Assembly (NCBI GenBank): GCA_033439685.1
Contig: JAUEDM010000004.1
Location: 4,340,001-4,404,000, forward strand
Direction of reading: 5' to 3'
DNA from: Apodospora peruviana
Lineage: Eukaryota > Ascomycota > Sordariomycetes > Sordariales > Lasiosphaeriaceae
Length of the DNA: 64,000 nt
In this document: positions 1 through 12,433 of the stretch, in pieces
Position numbering within the stretch: position 1 is the first letter of the stretch
Layout of the letters: each line of letters opens with the position of its first letter
Position numbers and translations under genes: made by a program
The notes under the pieces: generated by a model
The model's input: only the letters and a program-made list of their open reading frames with translations
What the model was told of the DNA's origin: nothing
Database searches by the model: none

Positions 1-1533
1 CGGCTCTTCTCTAGACTCCTAATGCATACAGTCTCGGAACTCTGGACCAGTACGATGGGATAATGCCAGAGTCCGGGACCATAATTGCTTCTACGAGACA
101 TGAGACACGACAGACCGATCCGCGCGGCTGGATACCTACCTAATTCATCTTCATCTTCCCCCTTTTTTTGGTGCAGGGTTGGTGTTTGATTGCTCTGGAG
201 GACAAAAATTTGGGTCAAATCATCAAGCGCAGGTTTCGAGGGACGCTTGATGAGGAGGCACGTTGAGCTATGCTTGTGGTATTTTAGGCGGGATGCAAAG
301 GGTGCATTTGCTTGTCGCGTTGTAGATAAGATGCATTCATGACTGTTATACTCTTCGACATGAATACTCCGCCGGGGCTTGTTCCCAGGGCTTTTGTGGT
401 TTTGCGTTTTGCTTGCTTTGAACATTTTAGGGAGGGGGGCGGATTCTTGCTCCTAATTCAACTTCACCTGGAGACAATTAATTACCAACTTTGCACATCT
501 GTACGTCTTGCTCTCTCTATGTTTGTGTTCAAATTCTGCACGTGGTTACCCCTCGAGGACATTGCGATCAAGTAGAAGGTATTGCGCCTGCTGGAGGGTT
601 ACAACATGTTGTAATACATTGCTTCTTCGTGATCAGTTCTTCAGACTCGGTCGGTCTGTGTTTCGACAACTGCGGTGCGGGGTGGAGCGAACATGAGGCA
701 TTGTTCGATGCATGTTTCATGGGCACGCGAGATTTTATGGGCACGCGTTTGCGCCAATAGGTGGTGGCCACGCCATTTGTGATCAAGTATGACAACACAC
801 AACACACGCGATACTCGCCAAAGTCTAAAGGGGCTAGAGGTTGCCAACAACGACACTGCCTGCAGTGCTTGGGGGTCACAACAGTAAGAACAGCGGGACT
901 GGTGGCTTTTTTTTTTTTTTTTTTTTTTTTTTGTGGCAGGCGGGGGTGGGAGGGGGATATCAATGTGGGCTCGGCCAAACCAAGATTTACTACCTATGTA
1001 AGAAAGCCAGCTGCTTGGTTTGGGAGTGAGGTGGATGATTTAACCGGGACTTTTACTTTTAATTGTTGTGGATTTTTCCCGGATATTGAACCAAGATTTG
1101 ATGATGTGATGCACATATGATTCGGTTGTTGCCGTCCGTTCGTGAGACAGTGGGAGCAGATCGTCTTATGCTTAGGTAGGTTGGAGTAGGTTGGAGCGAG
1201 CTAGGTACATGATCTGTTCTTCCCGTCCGTGTTCGTGGGAGATCGTCTTATGTTTATCCGTAGGTTGGATGGAGAGTGGACGAGCTACATGATCTGTTTC
1301 TTCCCGTCCGTGTTTCGTGGGAGATCGTCTTATGCTTTTCTTGGGTTTGGAGCGGCGAGAGCGGACCAGCATTGGTGGCGGCACGGCTGGGCGAAGTTTC
1401 CAAGTGCTGAGTGAGTCATTCCGTCAGTAAGTCATGGTAAGATCTAATTCTGTGATGCGGCATATCCGTCCGTATGTTGGTTGGTGCTGGGAGGAACATC
1501 ATTATTGAACATGAAGATTTGAGGTGACTGGGC

Positions 1534-1569
<36 letters not shown>

Positions 1570-2535
1570 GGGATGGATCTCATTATATGAGTCAACAGAA
1601 GAAAACAAATGATTGCGAAAGGGGGGCCCTGCAAGAGGTGTTTTTGGGGTAATATATCGTACATACATAACGAAGTACGTGTATAGTGTTTGGCTGCGCA
1701 TGTAATATCTATGCAAGGGAACTGGGACGAGAGTAGATCTGGGGAATGTGTGCCGGTAGGTTATGTTGGTTTGCATGCGGGAAGCTTACGAACATGTTGT
1801 TGTGGTGTGTCAGCCCGTCAACGTCTCATGCCGTGGTGGTTTGCTCTTTTTGCCGCGTTTCATCTGGGTGACTGAACTTCTTGACCAATTTCAGAGCGCT
1901 TGGTATGTAGATAAGTGACTGAATCCGGCACTCCCAATCTCACACTCCGCGCGGGCGTCCCCGTGGTGTGCTTTGCTTGCAAAGTATGTACCCGTCACCT
2001 ACCAGTTTGGGAGGTTTGAGCGGCCGGATATGCGACACGGAGCCGGAGTACGACACGGACATGACTAGGACGACACGGCGTCGGGAAAAGACCGGCCGGA
2101 CTACCCCTTTCGATGTTAGGTCGCAGGCACGCAGCACCTTCCCTTGACAAAAGAGAGTCACATTTTCTGTCAGAATGCATGTAAAAATTACACAATAGAA
2201 GGAGAACCAACCCACTGCTGTAGTGGTGATGGAATTGCAACACCTCGAAACAACGCAAGTAGCTTGCTTACCTTGCTCCAAAGACCGAGTATAAGTAAAG
2301 TCGGTAGTTACGGTGATGGGACACAGACTCGCCTTGCCTTTCCCAGGGTACAACGGCACCCGTTTAGCATGCAAGCTAGAGAAAGCTTCAGTTCCAGTTA
2401 CTCGCATTGAGAGATTCTATGACGTTTTGAAACCCGAAATGGAGCATAAAATGGTACCCAACGATTGCTTTTTTAAAAGCTTGCACTGTTAAACCTGTCC
2501 ATCTATATGAAGTGGTCCTTCTTTTTCCATTCAGG
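1..2535. other. Gene-poor segment, no supportable gene
   Basis: Only short overlapping open frames are present, none with a recognisable domain or a good splice pattern. Besides the tandem repeat at 1131-1345 it holds a 26-nt T homopolymer at 907-932 and a TTG/GTT microsatellite near 1532-1569. No RNA gene was recognised. Confidence 0.6.
1131..1345. repeat. Imperfect direct tandem repeat, about 100 bp unit
   Basis: Two nearly complete copies and one partial copy of a unit of about 100 bp lie head to tail. Shared blocks are TACATGATCTG, TTCCCGTCCGTG, GGGAGATCGTCTTATG and a GTAGGTTGGA stretch. The partial copy near 1131-1200 has GCCGTCCGTTCGTG, AGATCGTCTTATGC and GTAGGTTGGA. It has no coding potential of its own and looks like a minisatellite in a gene-poor segment. 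Confidence 0.75.
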
Positions 2536-2814
2536 AATTTGACCCAGACTCCTCCTTGCTACCACAGTCTATTAGTTATTCCCTCCCCTACGCACTATAT
2601 CTGATCTCGCACAGTCTGCTTTCGAGACACGCTGGGCACGACTGCACTCAACAACTACATCAACTCTCAGATACAGCTTTTACAAAACGAACCAAAGTAC
2701 AATGGCTGTCGGTAAACACATATAACGACCATAATGTTGAGCGCCTCGGAGGCCGTGAGAGATGTGATGGTTATAGGGTAGTTGATGATCTTGAAGGCGG
2801 TGCCGGCGCCAGCA

Positions 2815-3069
2815 CCGCCGCCGCCGACGTTGCCAAACGGAAAAAAGGGAGACCTACCGGCAGAAAAAGAAGGAAATTTACCAGCAGAAAATAAGGTTAC
2901 CTACCAGAAGAAAAACAGCGAAATATGCAGCAAAGATGCCGTTCTTGTTACCCATGTGCTCGGCACCACCGCCGCCGACGTTGCCACACAGAAAAAAAGG
3001 AAACCTACCGGCACAAAAAGAGGGAAACCTGCCATCAAAGATACCGTCCCTATTACCCATGTGCTCGAG
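2815..3069. repeat. Diverged tandem duplication, about 105-150 bp units
   Basis: Two adjacent copies share, in the same order, CGCCGCCGACGTTGCC, a GAAAAAAGG..CCTACCGGCA block and an AAAGAT.CCGT..TTACCCATGTGCTCG block. Copy one spans about 2815-2963 and copy two about 2964-3069. Spacing between matching blocks differs (about 148 versus 104 nt), so an indel separates the copies. Open frames exist on both strands: basic, AT-hook-like KKGRPTGRKRRK on plus and Gly/Phe-rich on minus. Neither is recognisable, and the frames are a by-product of the repeat. Confidence 0.65.
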
Positions 3070-3309
3070 GTACGACTTTACGATGGGGAATATGCGTGCA
3101 GAGGCCGCGGGCAGACAGCCGCCGACCATACAGATGAGAGCGGTGCCGTCCTGTATCCACGCGCTGTGATCGAGGAAATTCTGCGCAGTCGTTCTCTTGA
3201 GGTAGGTTAGCCATCATCCGAGCCATCATGTTAGCGGTCTGTTACTAGCCTAACCTGTACCCGAAAGCCATCCTGTACCTCGAGCCTGAGAGACAGTGAA
3301 ACGTAACTA

Positions 3310-3717
3310 TACCGTCCATACCCATGCAAGTATAACTGCGACCTGTATAAAGTCCAGCTTGTAACTCCTGCCTCCTTCACACCATCACTACCAGGCACAA
3401 CTCCCGCTACTGGTGTGTCTACGATTGTTCTGGGACTCGTCAACACAACGACGGAAAGAATTCACGACCTCAATAATCGATTCAAACACGACCGCAAGTT
3501 CCTGGAGAAAGATATCGCTATCCGGCAACTTGTTCGCCGGTTCATGGAAGAAAAGGTACTCGAGATGGTACGGTTGCTGGAGATGATCAAGTTCCTTGGC
3601 GACGAAGACTCGAATCTGGTGTCTTTTATGAGCAGGAAACCCGCCGCCGCGTTCCTGCTGCTGCCGGAAATAGACGGACTCGGAGATTATATTCAGTGGC
3701 TAGGGGGAGCACGCTGA
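3310..3717 (+). CDS. Possible 3' exon of an unrecognised small gene
   Basis: An open frame of about 135 codons ends at TGA 3715-3717 and lacks an ATG near its 5' end, so it could only be coding as a downstream exon. The predicted segment is charged and helical (for example FMEEKVLEMVRLLEMIKFLG) and ends QWLGGAR. No domain was recognised. The start given is simply the first codon after an in-frame stop. A chance open frame is equally possible. Confidence 0.2.
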   Translation, partial: YRPYPCKYNCDLYKVQLVTPASFTPSLPGTTPATGVSTIVLGLVNTTTERIHDLNNRFKHDRKFLEKDIAIRQLVRRFMEEKVLEMVRLLEMIKFLGDEDSNLVSFMSRKPAAAFLLLPEIDGLGDYIQWLGGAR

Positions 3718-3978
3718 ACTAGTTTATTGGATAACATCTAACATCTCATTCCGACGGAGAATGGGGAATGAAATTCATTCATGTGATTATTCGACCAAAT
3801 CGAAACACACTTTCTGAGTGAGACACCGCCCCCACCACCTCTTATTTACACATCCCATGCTAAACAACATGAATATCACCGAGAACAAAACACCAATATA
3901 CTATGCAGTGTGTGTGTGATTATTCAAACCATCATCCAAAACAGCCTGCCGAGATAAGCCGCTCCGTTATATCAGTTT

Positions 3979-4732
3979 TTATATATCTTGTTCCTCCTCG
4001 GCCACTGTGTTGGTGTTGTTGACAAGACTCTCGTCCCAATCCAACCACTTCTGCCCTTTAAACCCCGGCGCGCAGCATACCTGGGCAGGCGGTTCCGCCC
4101 GCCAGTCAATCCTATCCCTTACAGTCGTCTCATTCTTCCCACCTCCTGACGAGGACACAAAATCACTCACAAACCCCAACTCTTTCTTGATCCTTTTTCC
4201 TTCCTGCGTATTATACGCCAAATTGACGCTCGGCACGACCGCTATCCGTCCAAAACCTTCCCACCACAGGTCCTTACAGAAAAGCTGCGGTTCCCCCTGG
4301 AAACATTCGCCCTCCTTTGGCCAGCGGAAATTTACCTTGCCTTCGACTAAGGGTCTCGCCGAAAACGCGACAGCGCCGTTCCAGCAGGAAAACACCTGGA
4401 AGGGCTGGCCTGACCCGAAGCGGGCGCGGGCGATGGGTTCGTGCGGAAACAGGTCATGAGAAAAATCCCAGCTGCCTGTGTCGGTGGGGATATCAAAGTA
4501 AAAAGCGCCGTTCATGTCGCGACTGACCCAGACGTCGTAGAATGTGGGCAGTTCGGAGGGATTGGGGAAGTCGGCGTACCACCAGTCCATGGCGCAGACC
4601 ATGTCTGCTGATTGATAAGATTTCTGGTGGATTAGTTCTAGCAAGTCCTCCGCGCAGGCGGCGACGTCGTTTATGAAGATTATAGCTGCGTCTGGGGCGA
4701 GGTCCAGCCTCGGTTTTTGGTTGTTGGTGTTG

Positions 4733-4764
<32 letters not shown>

Positions 4765-5572
4765 GGTGTTGTTATCGTCCTTCACGAGCTCATCATCGTT
4801 ATTATAATGGGACCGGGTCACCGGCTCAAGGGCCAACGATCTGAGTATAGCAAGCTGCTTGATACGGTCGTCCCCGGCCTTGGGATCGATCGAGCTCGAC
4901 GCCAGCCAGAAGTCGACGCCCATCTTTGAGAGGTCTGTTTTCAGTAGCCGTAGTACCTCGAGCGTGCCGTCATCCGAGTTGCCTTCTATGATGCTTAACG
5001 CGCAGTGTTTCGGCCCGAGAAAGCGGATCGCTTCGACGATAGACCCCATCAGCCTGGGCAGAAGGTCGACGCATTGCCGCAGGTTGAGCGTGAACACGTA
5101 CTTGTGCCTGTGCCGCCAATGGGTATGGGCGGAGGGACGAAGGTAGCCGTAGCGTGTTGTGTTGATGGCTGGGCAGGATAGGCCGCGGTCGATCGAGGTG
5201 TTTTCTGGGTCGAGGATCGAGGGGATTAAGGTGGAAGCGTAGGCGAGGAGATCCGTTTCTTCTTTGGGTAGTTCGAGATCTGATGAGTCGCTGTCTGCTT
5301 CCATATTGACTTCTTCGTCCGGAGGATCTTGAGTGTTTATCTTGTCACTGTTGTCGTGGTTTTTGTCCTCTTTTGGGGAAGAAGAGCTTTTAGAAAGGCA
5401 GTTGGTGATATTCAGGGGTAAGGAGGGAAAGCGAACCTTCTTGTTGGGAAGAACCACCCAGTGACGTGATCTTCATGACTGTGGGCTGGTCATATCTCGC
5501 GAGAAAGTACAGTGTAAGAAGAAGTAATACACAGATGTGGGCAAAGCCCAGATATCGTGCGTGGCGCATCAT
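3979..5572 (-). CDS. GT69 family alpha-1,3-mannosyltransferase (CAP59/CMT1-like)
   Basis: The predicted product is a type II Golgi glycosyltransferase of family 69. This is the CAP59_mtransfer family, which includes Cryptococcus CMT1 (an alpha-1,3-mannosyltransferase) and Cap59. The first in-frame ATG is at 5572 and is followed by one N-terminal membrane anchor (HICVLLLLTLYFLARY). A 79-nt phase-2 intron at 5465-5387 (GTCACT..TAAAAG) joins this to the main exon and gives 504 aa. Without it the anchor exon runs into a stop. The luminal domain has EGNSDDGT near residue 170, FINDV near 273, a CAMDWWYADFPN block, YDVWVSRDMNG and CWNG, all usual for the family. A Thr/Asn homopolymer at about residues 241-258 is encoded by a microsatellite (4723-4767). 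The intron donor is weak, so the junction is inferred. Substrate is not determinable from sequence. Confidence 0.85.
4723..4767. repeat. GTT/GGT microsatellite inside the GT69 coding region
   Basis: A run of GTT triplets followed by GGT triplets on the plus strand encodes a Thr run then an Asn-rich run on the minus strand. It lies between two conserved blocks of the mannosyltransferase, so it is probably a variable-length surface loop. Confidence 0.8.
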
Positions 5573-5649
5573 GACTGATGGCCGTTGTATACGTCTGCGG
5601 TCTGGGCTGTCTCCGAGTATACGGCACACATGGTAGATCTAGACTGGTC

Positions 5650-8600
5650 TGTCGATACCAATCCTTCTTATACACTGGACTGAACTGAACCGTCCAGGCT
5701 TTCGACTTGGACTACCTTCGAGTTCGGCGTATCTGCCTGTCAAGACAGCTTCAAGAGTGCCTGACGGATTGTGAGAAAGCAGTAAAGACTGAAGAGGCCG
5801 AAGAGGCCGAACAAATTGTCACGATGGTAAGTAATCTCGGCCTGTCAAGGAGGCCAACTGGGTAAGTTAGAGGATGTCGTGGAATATATTTCGAGCCAGC
5901 CAGAAAAACCAGTGGTAACGACCATCCCATCCCATCATCCGAGGGAGAACATGAGATCTAATTATGGTCTTCTCGGCGTTGGCGAAGGAGGGGCGACAAA
6001 GACAGACCGACTTTGATTCCACATTGATGGATGAGAGCCGCAAACAGCGACCTCAAGCCCCTACCGGCACTGTATCATGGCGGCGATTTGTCATGGAAGA
6101 GTCGAGATACATAGTAAGAAAGCTCGGATTTCGGATCTCTATAGATTGCGGTAACCGTATAAAGAGCCATCCCCCAACGTGCTCATGAAAATGCTATGGC
6201 TCGGGAGGGGTCCGAGGATGATTGCAACACGGTTGAAACCGGTGACTGTTGAGTTTCGCCATGCCGTTGGAGAGAATTCTTGTTATTATCAATTCCGTCT
6301 CCGTCACCGGTCTTGATTCAATCGTCGAACCGTATGAATTTGTTTAATATGATACCAACTGAAGAATCTCAATCCCTGACTGAAACCGGGATTCCCTGCA
6401 AGGTACGTCTGTGTGTAGGTAAGCAGGTAAGGTAGATATCTTCAATGCAGTCAGCTCCTATGGTTATATAAGCAGCCGAGCCTACACAGTAACTCGGACT
6501 ACTATCGCTAAGGTGCGAATTGGGGGCCATCTACAGGGATTATTGATCCGCGTGGTAGGTTGAGACACTTTTATTAGTAGATGTAACCGCATTGTTTGTT
6601 CATTCCAGTGTTAGACGAGATTAATTCAGGTAGTGTTTGTTGGTACCACCGACCGGGAACCTGGTTATGACATGCCAAGTCTTATATGCGAGCGCTTGCC
6701 ACAACCACAACAGAATGAAGTTATTCCCATCATTCAGATGTGGTGAGTTTAAGCTCAATGGCACCCCATCCTTTCTGCACGTCAACAGGTTAAAGAAAGT
6801 GAAGTGTCTTGAGTCGGCCCCCGAATGGCCTTCTATTGCTCCACCGGATCTGCTATTGCGTCTCGGGTGCAGCCGATCTCACTTCTTCTTCCCGGGTTTT
6901 CAGTGAGTGGCTTGCAGCTGTCAATCTTCTGGGGATTGCGGATCAAAACTCAAAAGATGCCTCCTTGTGAGGCTATCTTTTCAGTTACCCTCAGATGACC
7001 ACCACACGTAGGTGTAGATAGTACCGGCGCCTTGATTTCTGGCCCCGAACCTGGAAGCTCCCCTCGGCACGGGAAAACAGCAATTCTCCGAGCGTGGAAA
7101 GCTTTTGAAGAGTCTAGTTGAAAGCAACAAACCTTGACAAGGCAGCGAGTTGGGATTTGCGATGAACGTTGTCAACTCTAACAACTTGCAAATGAGTGGA
7201 GGACCTCGCCGCCAGGCCGGGACCTACAGTGCCGTAATGATACTTGAGGTATGACAATCTGAGGGCGGCAAGAAGGGTATATCTGAGTAGTACCTGAGGA
7301 AGGATGAAGCGGTTAAGGAATCAAGGGGCACGGGATTACTTATTTTCATTTTAGGCCTGGCAGTTTCCAAAACCATAACTTACTACCAACAAACTTGGGG
7401 GTTTTCATGCATTTTGCAATGAGTGTGGGCCCCACGGCCGCAAGGGTGGCCAGTGAGTGTGTGGACTCGTCCGACGAGATGGGTGATGCTACAGTAGCAT
7501 CCCTTTTCCAGCTGGTCGGAAAACAAGAGCCGCAGCAGCAGCAGCGCAACATGGACGAATGCGGATCAGTTCAGGACCAAGGACGTAATTTTATCTCCAG
7601 GCACGGAAACGAGACCGGCCTCGCTTTATTGTTAGTCTGGCGACGGTTTCTCTTGTAGCAGTTTCGCTAGATGGCGCCATTTCACTTGGTATGGAGCACA
7701 TGGCTTTCCTTTTAACAGATGTCGCGATATTCCGATATCCGAATTTTCTTTCTTTGCTGTGTTTCCCTTGTCCAGGGGTCCGTTGAAGATGATACGCGGT
7801 GTGGTCGTCTAATGGCCTAGGCTTGACCTTACTATTGTAACCGGGAACCCGGGTTTTGCTCGTCGATCTGCGGGCCGCGGAAACTGAATCTGGGAAAGGA
7901 GCGGAGAGCGGGAAAGCACAGGGCAGTCACTGAATTCAATGTTCAACGGGGGGTTCACGGGGGCCAGCGGGAGGAGTGGCCCAACCCCAAACGGGAAGAA
8001 CTGCAGGCGCAAGGTGCAGCAAGAGCCTGCCAATTTCCTGAGCCTCTCTCTCGGTCCGGGAAGGTGCTTTGGGTATGAGTGGAGTTGCGAAAGTGGGAAT
8101 TGCCAATTGGAGAATTGGAGATCCGGGGGTTGCAATGGACTCTGAACCGCTCAAAAGTCAAAACCCGCCGTGGCCGCCAATGCATCAAGCCCAGAAGGCA
8201 GGCGCGGCGAGGCCTCACGATCCAACTCAGCCCTACTCTTGCAGACTCTTGCAGCGTGGTGGCGTTGTGCCGCAGCAAACACGGGCATTCAAACCCGGGT
8301 TATCATGAGTTTCTTTTCCAATCTAGAGCCAATCTAGAGCAAGCCTTCGGAGGAAAATTCGACGAACCTCACAGTCTCTCAGTACACGTGTACTATCCGG
8401 GACATAGGGCTGAGCCCGGCGTTAGGATGGCGACAGCATCACTTGACGGCCACCGCGAGATGGTATCAATCGACGAATGGAATCGAAAATTCCATTTGAC
8501 AGCCCGTCGGTCGCTTCAACTATCTGCCGTTCTTGAATTATTGAGACCTGAAGTGAGTCTCGGCGGCGCAAGTGAGCAGCCATCAAGCTCAGTTGCTTGT

Positions 8601-9580
8601 CGAAGGCTTTCTCGTATGGCATCGCATCCTCTTTCAACAGGCTGACGGTGTGCATCTCTCTGCATCAGTTTGAAAAAAGAGAGCGGTGCCTAGACTTGTG
8701 ACACTGCGTGCTGTCGGCTGTCGGCCGCAGGCGCGAGCAAGTAGGAATCCTTTCCCACCCAGCATGACCGAATTTCTTTGTCTGCCATCGCTTATTCACG
8801 CCCCGCAGGCTTCCGGATTCTGCTCAACACCATCTCTGTCCGATTCAAGATGGACCACCATGGGAAACCCCCGCGCCTGGAGGTCTTCTCAAAGAAATGC
8901 GACGACCATGGATCTCGTGGCATCAAACTTGTACGGGGTAGCGACCTGTAGCATTTCTTGCGTCCTCTCTCTCGCTCTCCCAAACACACCATCATCGGCT
9001 GTGCCATGTGCCAGCACCAGCAACCTGCATCTGGGAAATTTTTACCATGGATTGTGTGCATGCCTCCCGGGCTGGGAGAAAGTTTGGACCGCAAGTCAAA
9101 ATGCCTCATGGCCAGAGCACACCAGTCCTTCTGTCGAGCCCATCCACGGCCAATTTGGCGCCGGTAGTAGGCACGGGGGCGTGTACAGCCCTCCCCGAGC
9201 CTGGCTCCCGCCCTCACGTCTGCATGTCCATTGTGATGGTGTGAAGGCTCGGGATTGAGATGCTCCCAAAGTCTCACCAAGATCAGTCTTGGTCCACCCT
9301 GTTGCCGCGGTACTTGACAGGGGAGGGAAATCTGACAGCAATCCACCAAAAACTTTGGGGAGAACTAACCACGTTTGGTTATGATTGTCGTTTCTTGGCT
9401 CCTTCCACAGCGATTCTCAACAGCTCACCGGGATTCAAGGGTGGCGTCGCTAGCTCAACCCAAAGTAGCTCGCTAACAGATGGACCAGTACTCTATCGTC
9501 TGAGGACGCCGGATCTGGGTCTCATTGTCCCTTGCTTCTTTCATCCTTGTCCTCACCCAAGGGGCCAGAGCGGTGCCATG
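5650..9580. other. 4 kb gene-poor interval
   Basis: No open frame here shows a domain, a credible ATG with splice sites, or composition like the neighbouring genes. The 5' flank of the mannosyltransferase lies at the left and the leader of the hexose transporter at the right. Minor features are a GAAGAGGCC direct repeat at about 5790-5810 and a short CAATCTAGAG duplication near 8319-8340. Nothing else could be supported. Confidence 0.55.
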
Positions 9581-9587
9581 CACACAG

Positions 9588-9770
9588 ACGCTGTCGATAT
9601 AAACTTACCCTGGTGCCCCACACTGCCTTTCCTTTTGACCTAAACCTTTAATGCGACCTTGGATCTTTGTGTGTTTCTCTCTCTCTCGAGTGTTTACGAC
9701 CTCCCATCTGGCCGTCCTTGAGCATCAGCAACACGATTCCCACGCCTGCTGCGAGCAGCATCAAGACAAG
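9588..9770 (+). promoter_or_regulatory. Probable core promoter and leader of the hexose transporter
   Basis: A TATA-like GATATAAACTT at about 9596-9606 lies roughly 170 nt upstream of the ATG at 9771. A pyrimidine-rich TTTCTCTCTCTCTCGAG tract (about 9672-9689), common just upstream of fungal transcription starts, follows. Assignment rests on position and composition only. Confidence 0.4.
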
Positions 9771-11769
9771 ATGGGTGGCGGCGTCGCCCCTCTCGTGGGC
9801 ACATCCGACCTGTCGAGGATCGAGGCCCCGGTCACCATCAAGGCCTACCTGATTTGCGCCTTTGCCGCGTGTGGTGGTCTCTGTAAGTTGGTTTGCTGTG
9901 ACATGCGATATTGCGCTGCTGACAGCAGATTGTAGTCTTCGGTTATGACACAGGTTGGATGTCCGGCGTGCTCGGCATGCCGTATTTCATCACGCTTTAT
10001 ACCGGAGTCCAGTACAACTACGAGACCGGCCTGCCCATTGGGGTCAAATCGGAAGACTTCGGCCTGCCCTCGTCCACCAAGTCGCTCATGACCTCGATTC
10101 TCTCGTGCGGAACCTTCTTCGGGGCCCTCATGGCCGGGGATATCGCCGACTTCTTTGGCCGCCGTCCGACCATCATTGCCGGCTGCTTGGTGTTCAGTCT
10201 GGGCTGCATCCTTCAGATCTCGTCGACAAACCAGGAAGTTCTCTTTGTGTTTGGGCGACTAGTTGCCGGGTTTGGCGTCGGCTTCATCTCATCCGTCATC
10301 ATCCTGTACATGTCCGAGATTGCGCCTCGAAAAGTCCGTGGTGCCTTGGTCTCGGGCTACCAGTTCTGCATAACGCTCGGAATTTTGTTTGCCAACTGCG
10401 TCGTGTACGCGACCCAAAACCGGAATGATACGGGCTCGTATCGTATACCCATCGCCATACAGTTCCTGTGGGCATTGATTTTGGGCATCGGCCTGTTTAT
10501 TCTGCGTGAGTCGTAATCCCCTGGACGTTGTACCAGATTTGAACAAATTTGCTGATTGTTTCTCGTGCCTCAGCTGAGTCACCGCGTTATCATGTTATGA
10601 AGGGCCATCTGACGGCGGCTGCAAAGGCTCTGGCCTATGTTCGCGGCCAGCCAGAAGAATCGGAATACATCAAGGACGAACTTGCCGAGATCGTGGCCAA
10701 TAACGAATATGAACTTCAGGTCGTCCCGCAGACTAGCTACATCGGCTCTTGGATGGCTTGCTTCCACGGTTCCATTCGCAAAGGCAACAGCAACGTCCGG
10801 CGTATCATACTCGGAGCTGGAATGCAGATGATGCAGCAACTTACAGGTCAGTAGTTTTCTGTACTAGACGAGTTGTCTGAAGCATGCCGGTACTAACCTG
10901 GTGATAACGCTTCAGGCATCAATTTTATCTTCTACTTTGGGACGACCTTCTTCAAACAGCTTGGCACCATCTCGAATCCATTCTTTACTTCTCTTGTTAC
11001 CACGCTTGTCAACGTCGTATCCACGCCACTTTCTTTCTGGTCGATCGAGTATTTTGGCCGACGCTTCCTCCTGATATGGGGTTCTATCGGGATGATTGTC
11101 ATGCAGTACATCGTCGGCATCATCGGAGTGACCGCCGGCACCGGAGACCAGCACGACTCGCCCGCCGTCAAGGCCATGATTGCATTCATCTGCATCAACA
11201 TTTTCTTCTTCGCCGTCACCTGGGGCCCTTGCGCATGGGTCATTGTGGGCGAGAGTTTCCCGCTGCCGATCCGTTCCAGGGGAGTGGGTATATCGACAGC
11301 GTCCAACTGGTTTTGGAACTGCATCATTGCTATCATCACGCCGTACATTGTGGACAACAAGCCCGGGTCGGCGAACCTGGGGCCGAAGGTGTTTTTCATC
11401 TGGGGGTCGCTTTGCATTTTGAGTCTGACGTTTGCGTATTTCTTGGTTCCTGAGATGAAGGGCCTGACGCTGGAGCAGATCGACAAGATGATGGAGGAGA
11501 CGAGCCCGAGGGAGTCGGCGAAATGGAAGCCCACGACCACGTTCGCGGCCGAGATGGGCCACATTGAGGCCATCAGGACGCCGTATTTCGCGCCGACTAG
11601 TTATCAAGCTTCGGCGAGTTATGAGCCAGACCAGAGGTATCATCAGAATCCGTCGAATAATTACATGCCGCCGTCTCCGCCGCCGCCCGTGCAGCAGCAG
11701 CAGCAGCAGTATGGGCATCAACAGTATCACTATAACAATCACCAGGGGGGGATTTATCCACATGAATAG
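9771..11769 (+). CDS. MFS hexose/glucose transporter (sugar porter family)
   Basis: A plasma-membrane sugar:H+ symporter of the major facilitator sugar porter family. Four exons (9771-9882, 9936-10505, 10574-10846, 10916-11769) give 602 aa. Introns are 53, 68 and 69 nt, and the last carries a textbook TACTAAC branch point. Diagnostic motifs in order are FFGYDTGWMSGV in TM1, GRRPTIIAG after TM2, YMSEIAPRKVRGALV, PESPRYHVM rebuilt exactly across intron 2, QQLTGINFIFYFG across intron 3, FGRRFLLIWG, and WGPCAWVIVGESFPL with the following RSRGVG. The N-terminus (SRIEAPVTIKAYLICAFAA) resembles fungal high-affinity glucose carriers and sensors of the MstE/RCO-3 type. The tail is rich in Pro, Gln, His and Tyr and is probably cytosolic. 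Transporter versus glucose sensor cannot be settled from sequence alone. Confidence 0.93.
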
Positions 11770-12433
11770 ATTATATAGTTGGTTCTTGGTAATTTGAGTT
11801 TTATTTCTGTGTTCCTCACTGTTTTGGATGCTCGTGGTAAGGAAGGCAGTGAGTGAGAGGTCAGAAGGGTCGCTTCGCATATGTTGATACTCTCTTTTCT
11901 TGATTGGTCAATTGCACCATCTGGTGACCGAAAGGTATAATACCTCGAGTATAAGAGATGAAGGCAAGATCAACACGGGACGGAGAAAGCCGAATGCAGA
12001 TGGTGCTTGGCCTTTCAAAGTTATGTGACGGTGCCGGCAGGGCAGCCGACGGCGTGAGTCACCCCGCGTTCCATATGCCGTCCCGCTATGCATCAAATTC
12101 GCCCAACGTCAATTCGACTCCGTTTTAGTGCTGCCACAACCGTTGTACTTGGTACCTTGATGGCTGAGTTGGTGGTAGGAGGTAATAGCATAGGTCTGCT
12201 AGCATTGCGACATGTACGGATCTGATATAAAGGAAGCAGCTGTTTCCCGATGATTAAACCACTATTCTACCACTACCATCGCCGAACACTTTCCTAACAG
12301 TTTTGACCCCAAACCAATCAATGTGATAGGCGAGGCCGCCGTTCAACCTCCAATTGAGCTCACTCAGTCACTCGTTACATCCAACTTCCCATCTTCTCGG
12401 CCATCATCAGTCGAAACCAGATCATCAGATACG
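11770..12433. other. Intergenic: hexose transporter 3' flank and ABC-F 5' flank
   Basis: About 660 nt between two genes transcribed in the same direction. A GATATAAAGG box at about 12222-12231, roughly 200 nt upstream of the ABC-F ATG, is a plausible TATA element. No gene is seen. Confidence 0.5.

Noticed and set aside
568..978. 136-codon minus-strand frame with a Lys run
   Set aside because: The Lys run is just the T homopolymer at 907-932; no domain or splice support.
5629..5629. Upstream start for the GT69 protein
   Set aside because: The codon there is GTG; the first in-frame ATG is at 5572, immediately before the membrane anchor.
7796..7880. tRNA-like stretch (GTGGTCGTCTAATGGCC followed by AACCGGGAACCCGGG)
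   Set aside because: A D-arm-like hairpin can be drawn, but there is no anticodon stem, no GGTTCGANTCC B box and no acceptor stem pairing.
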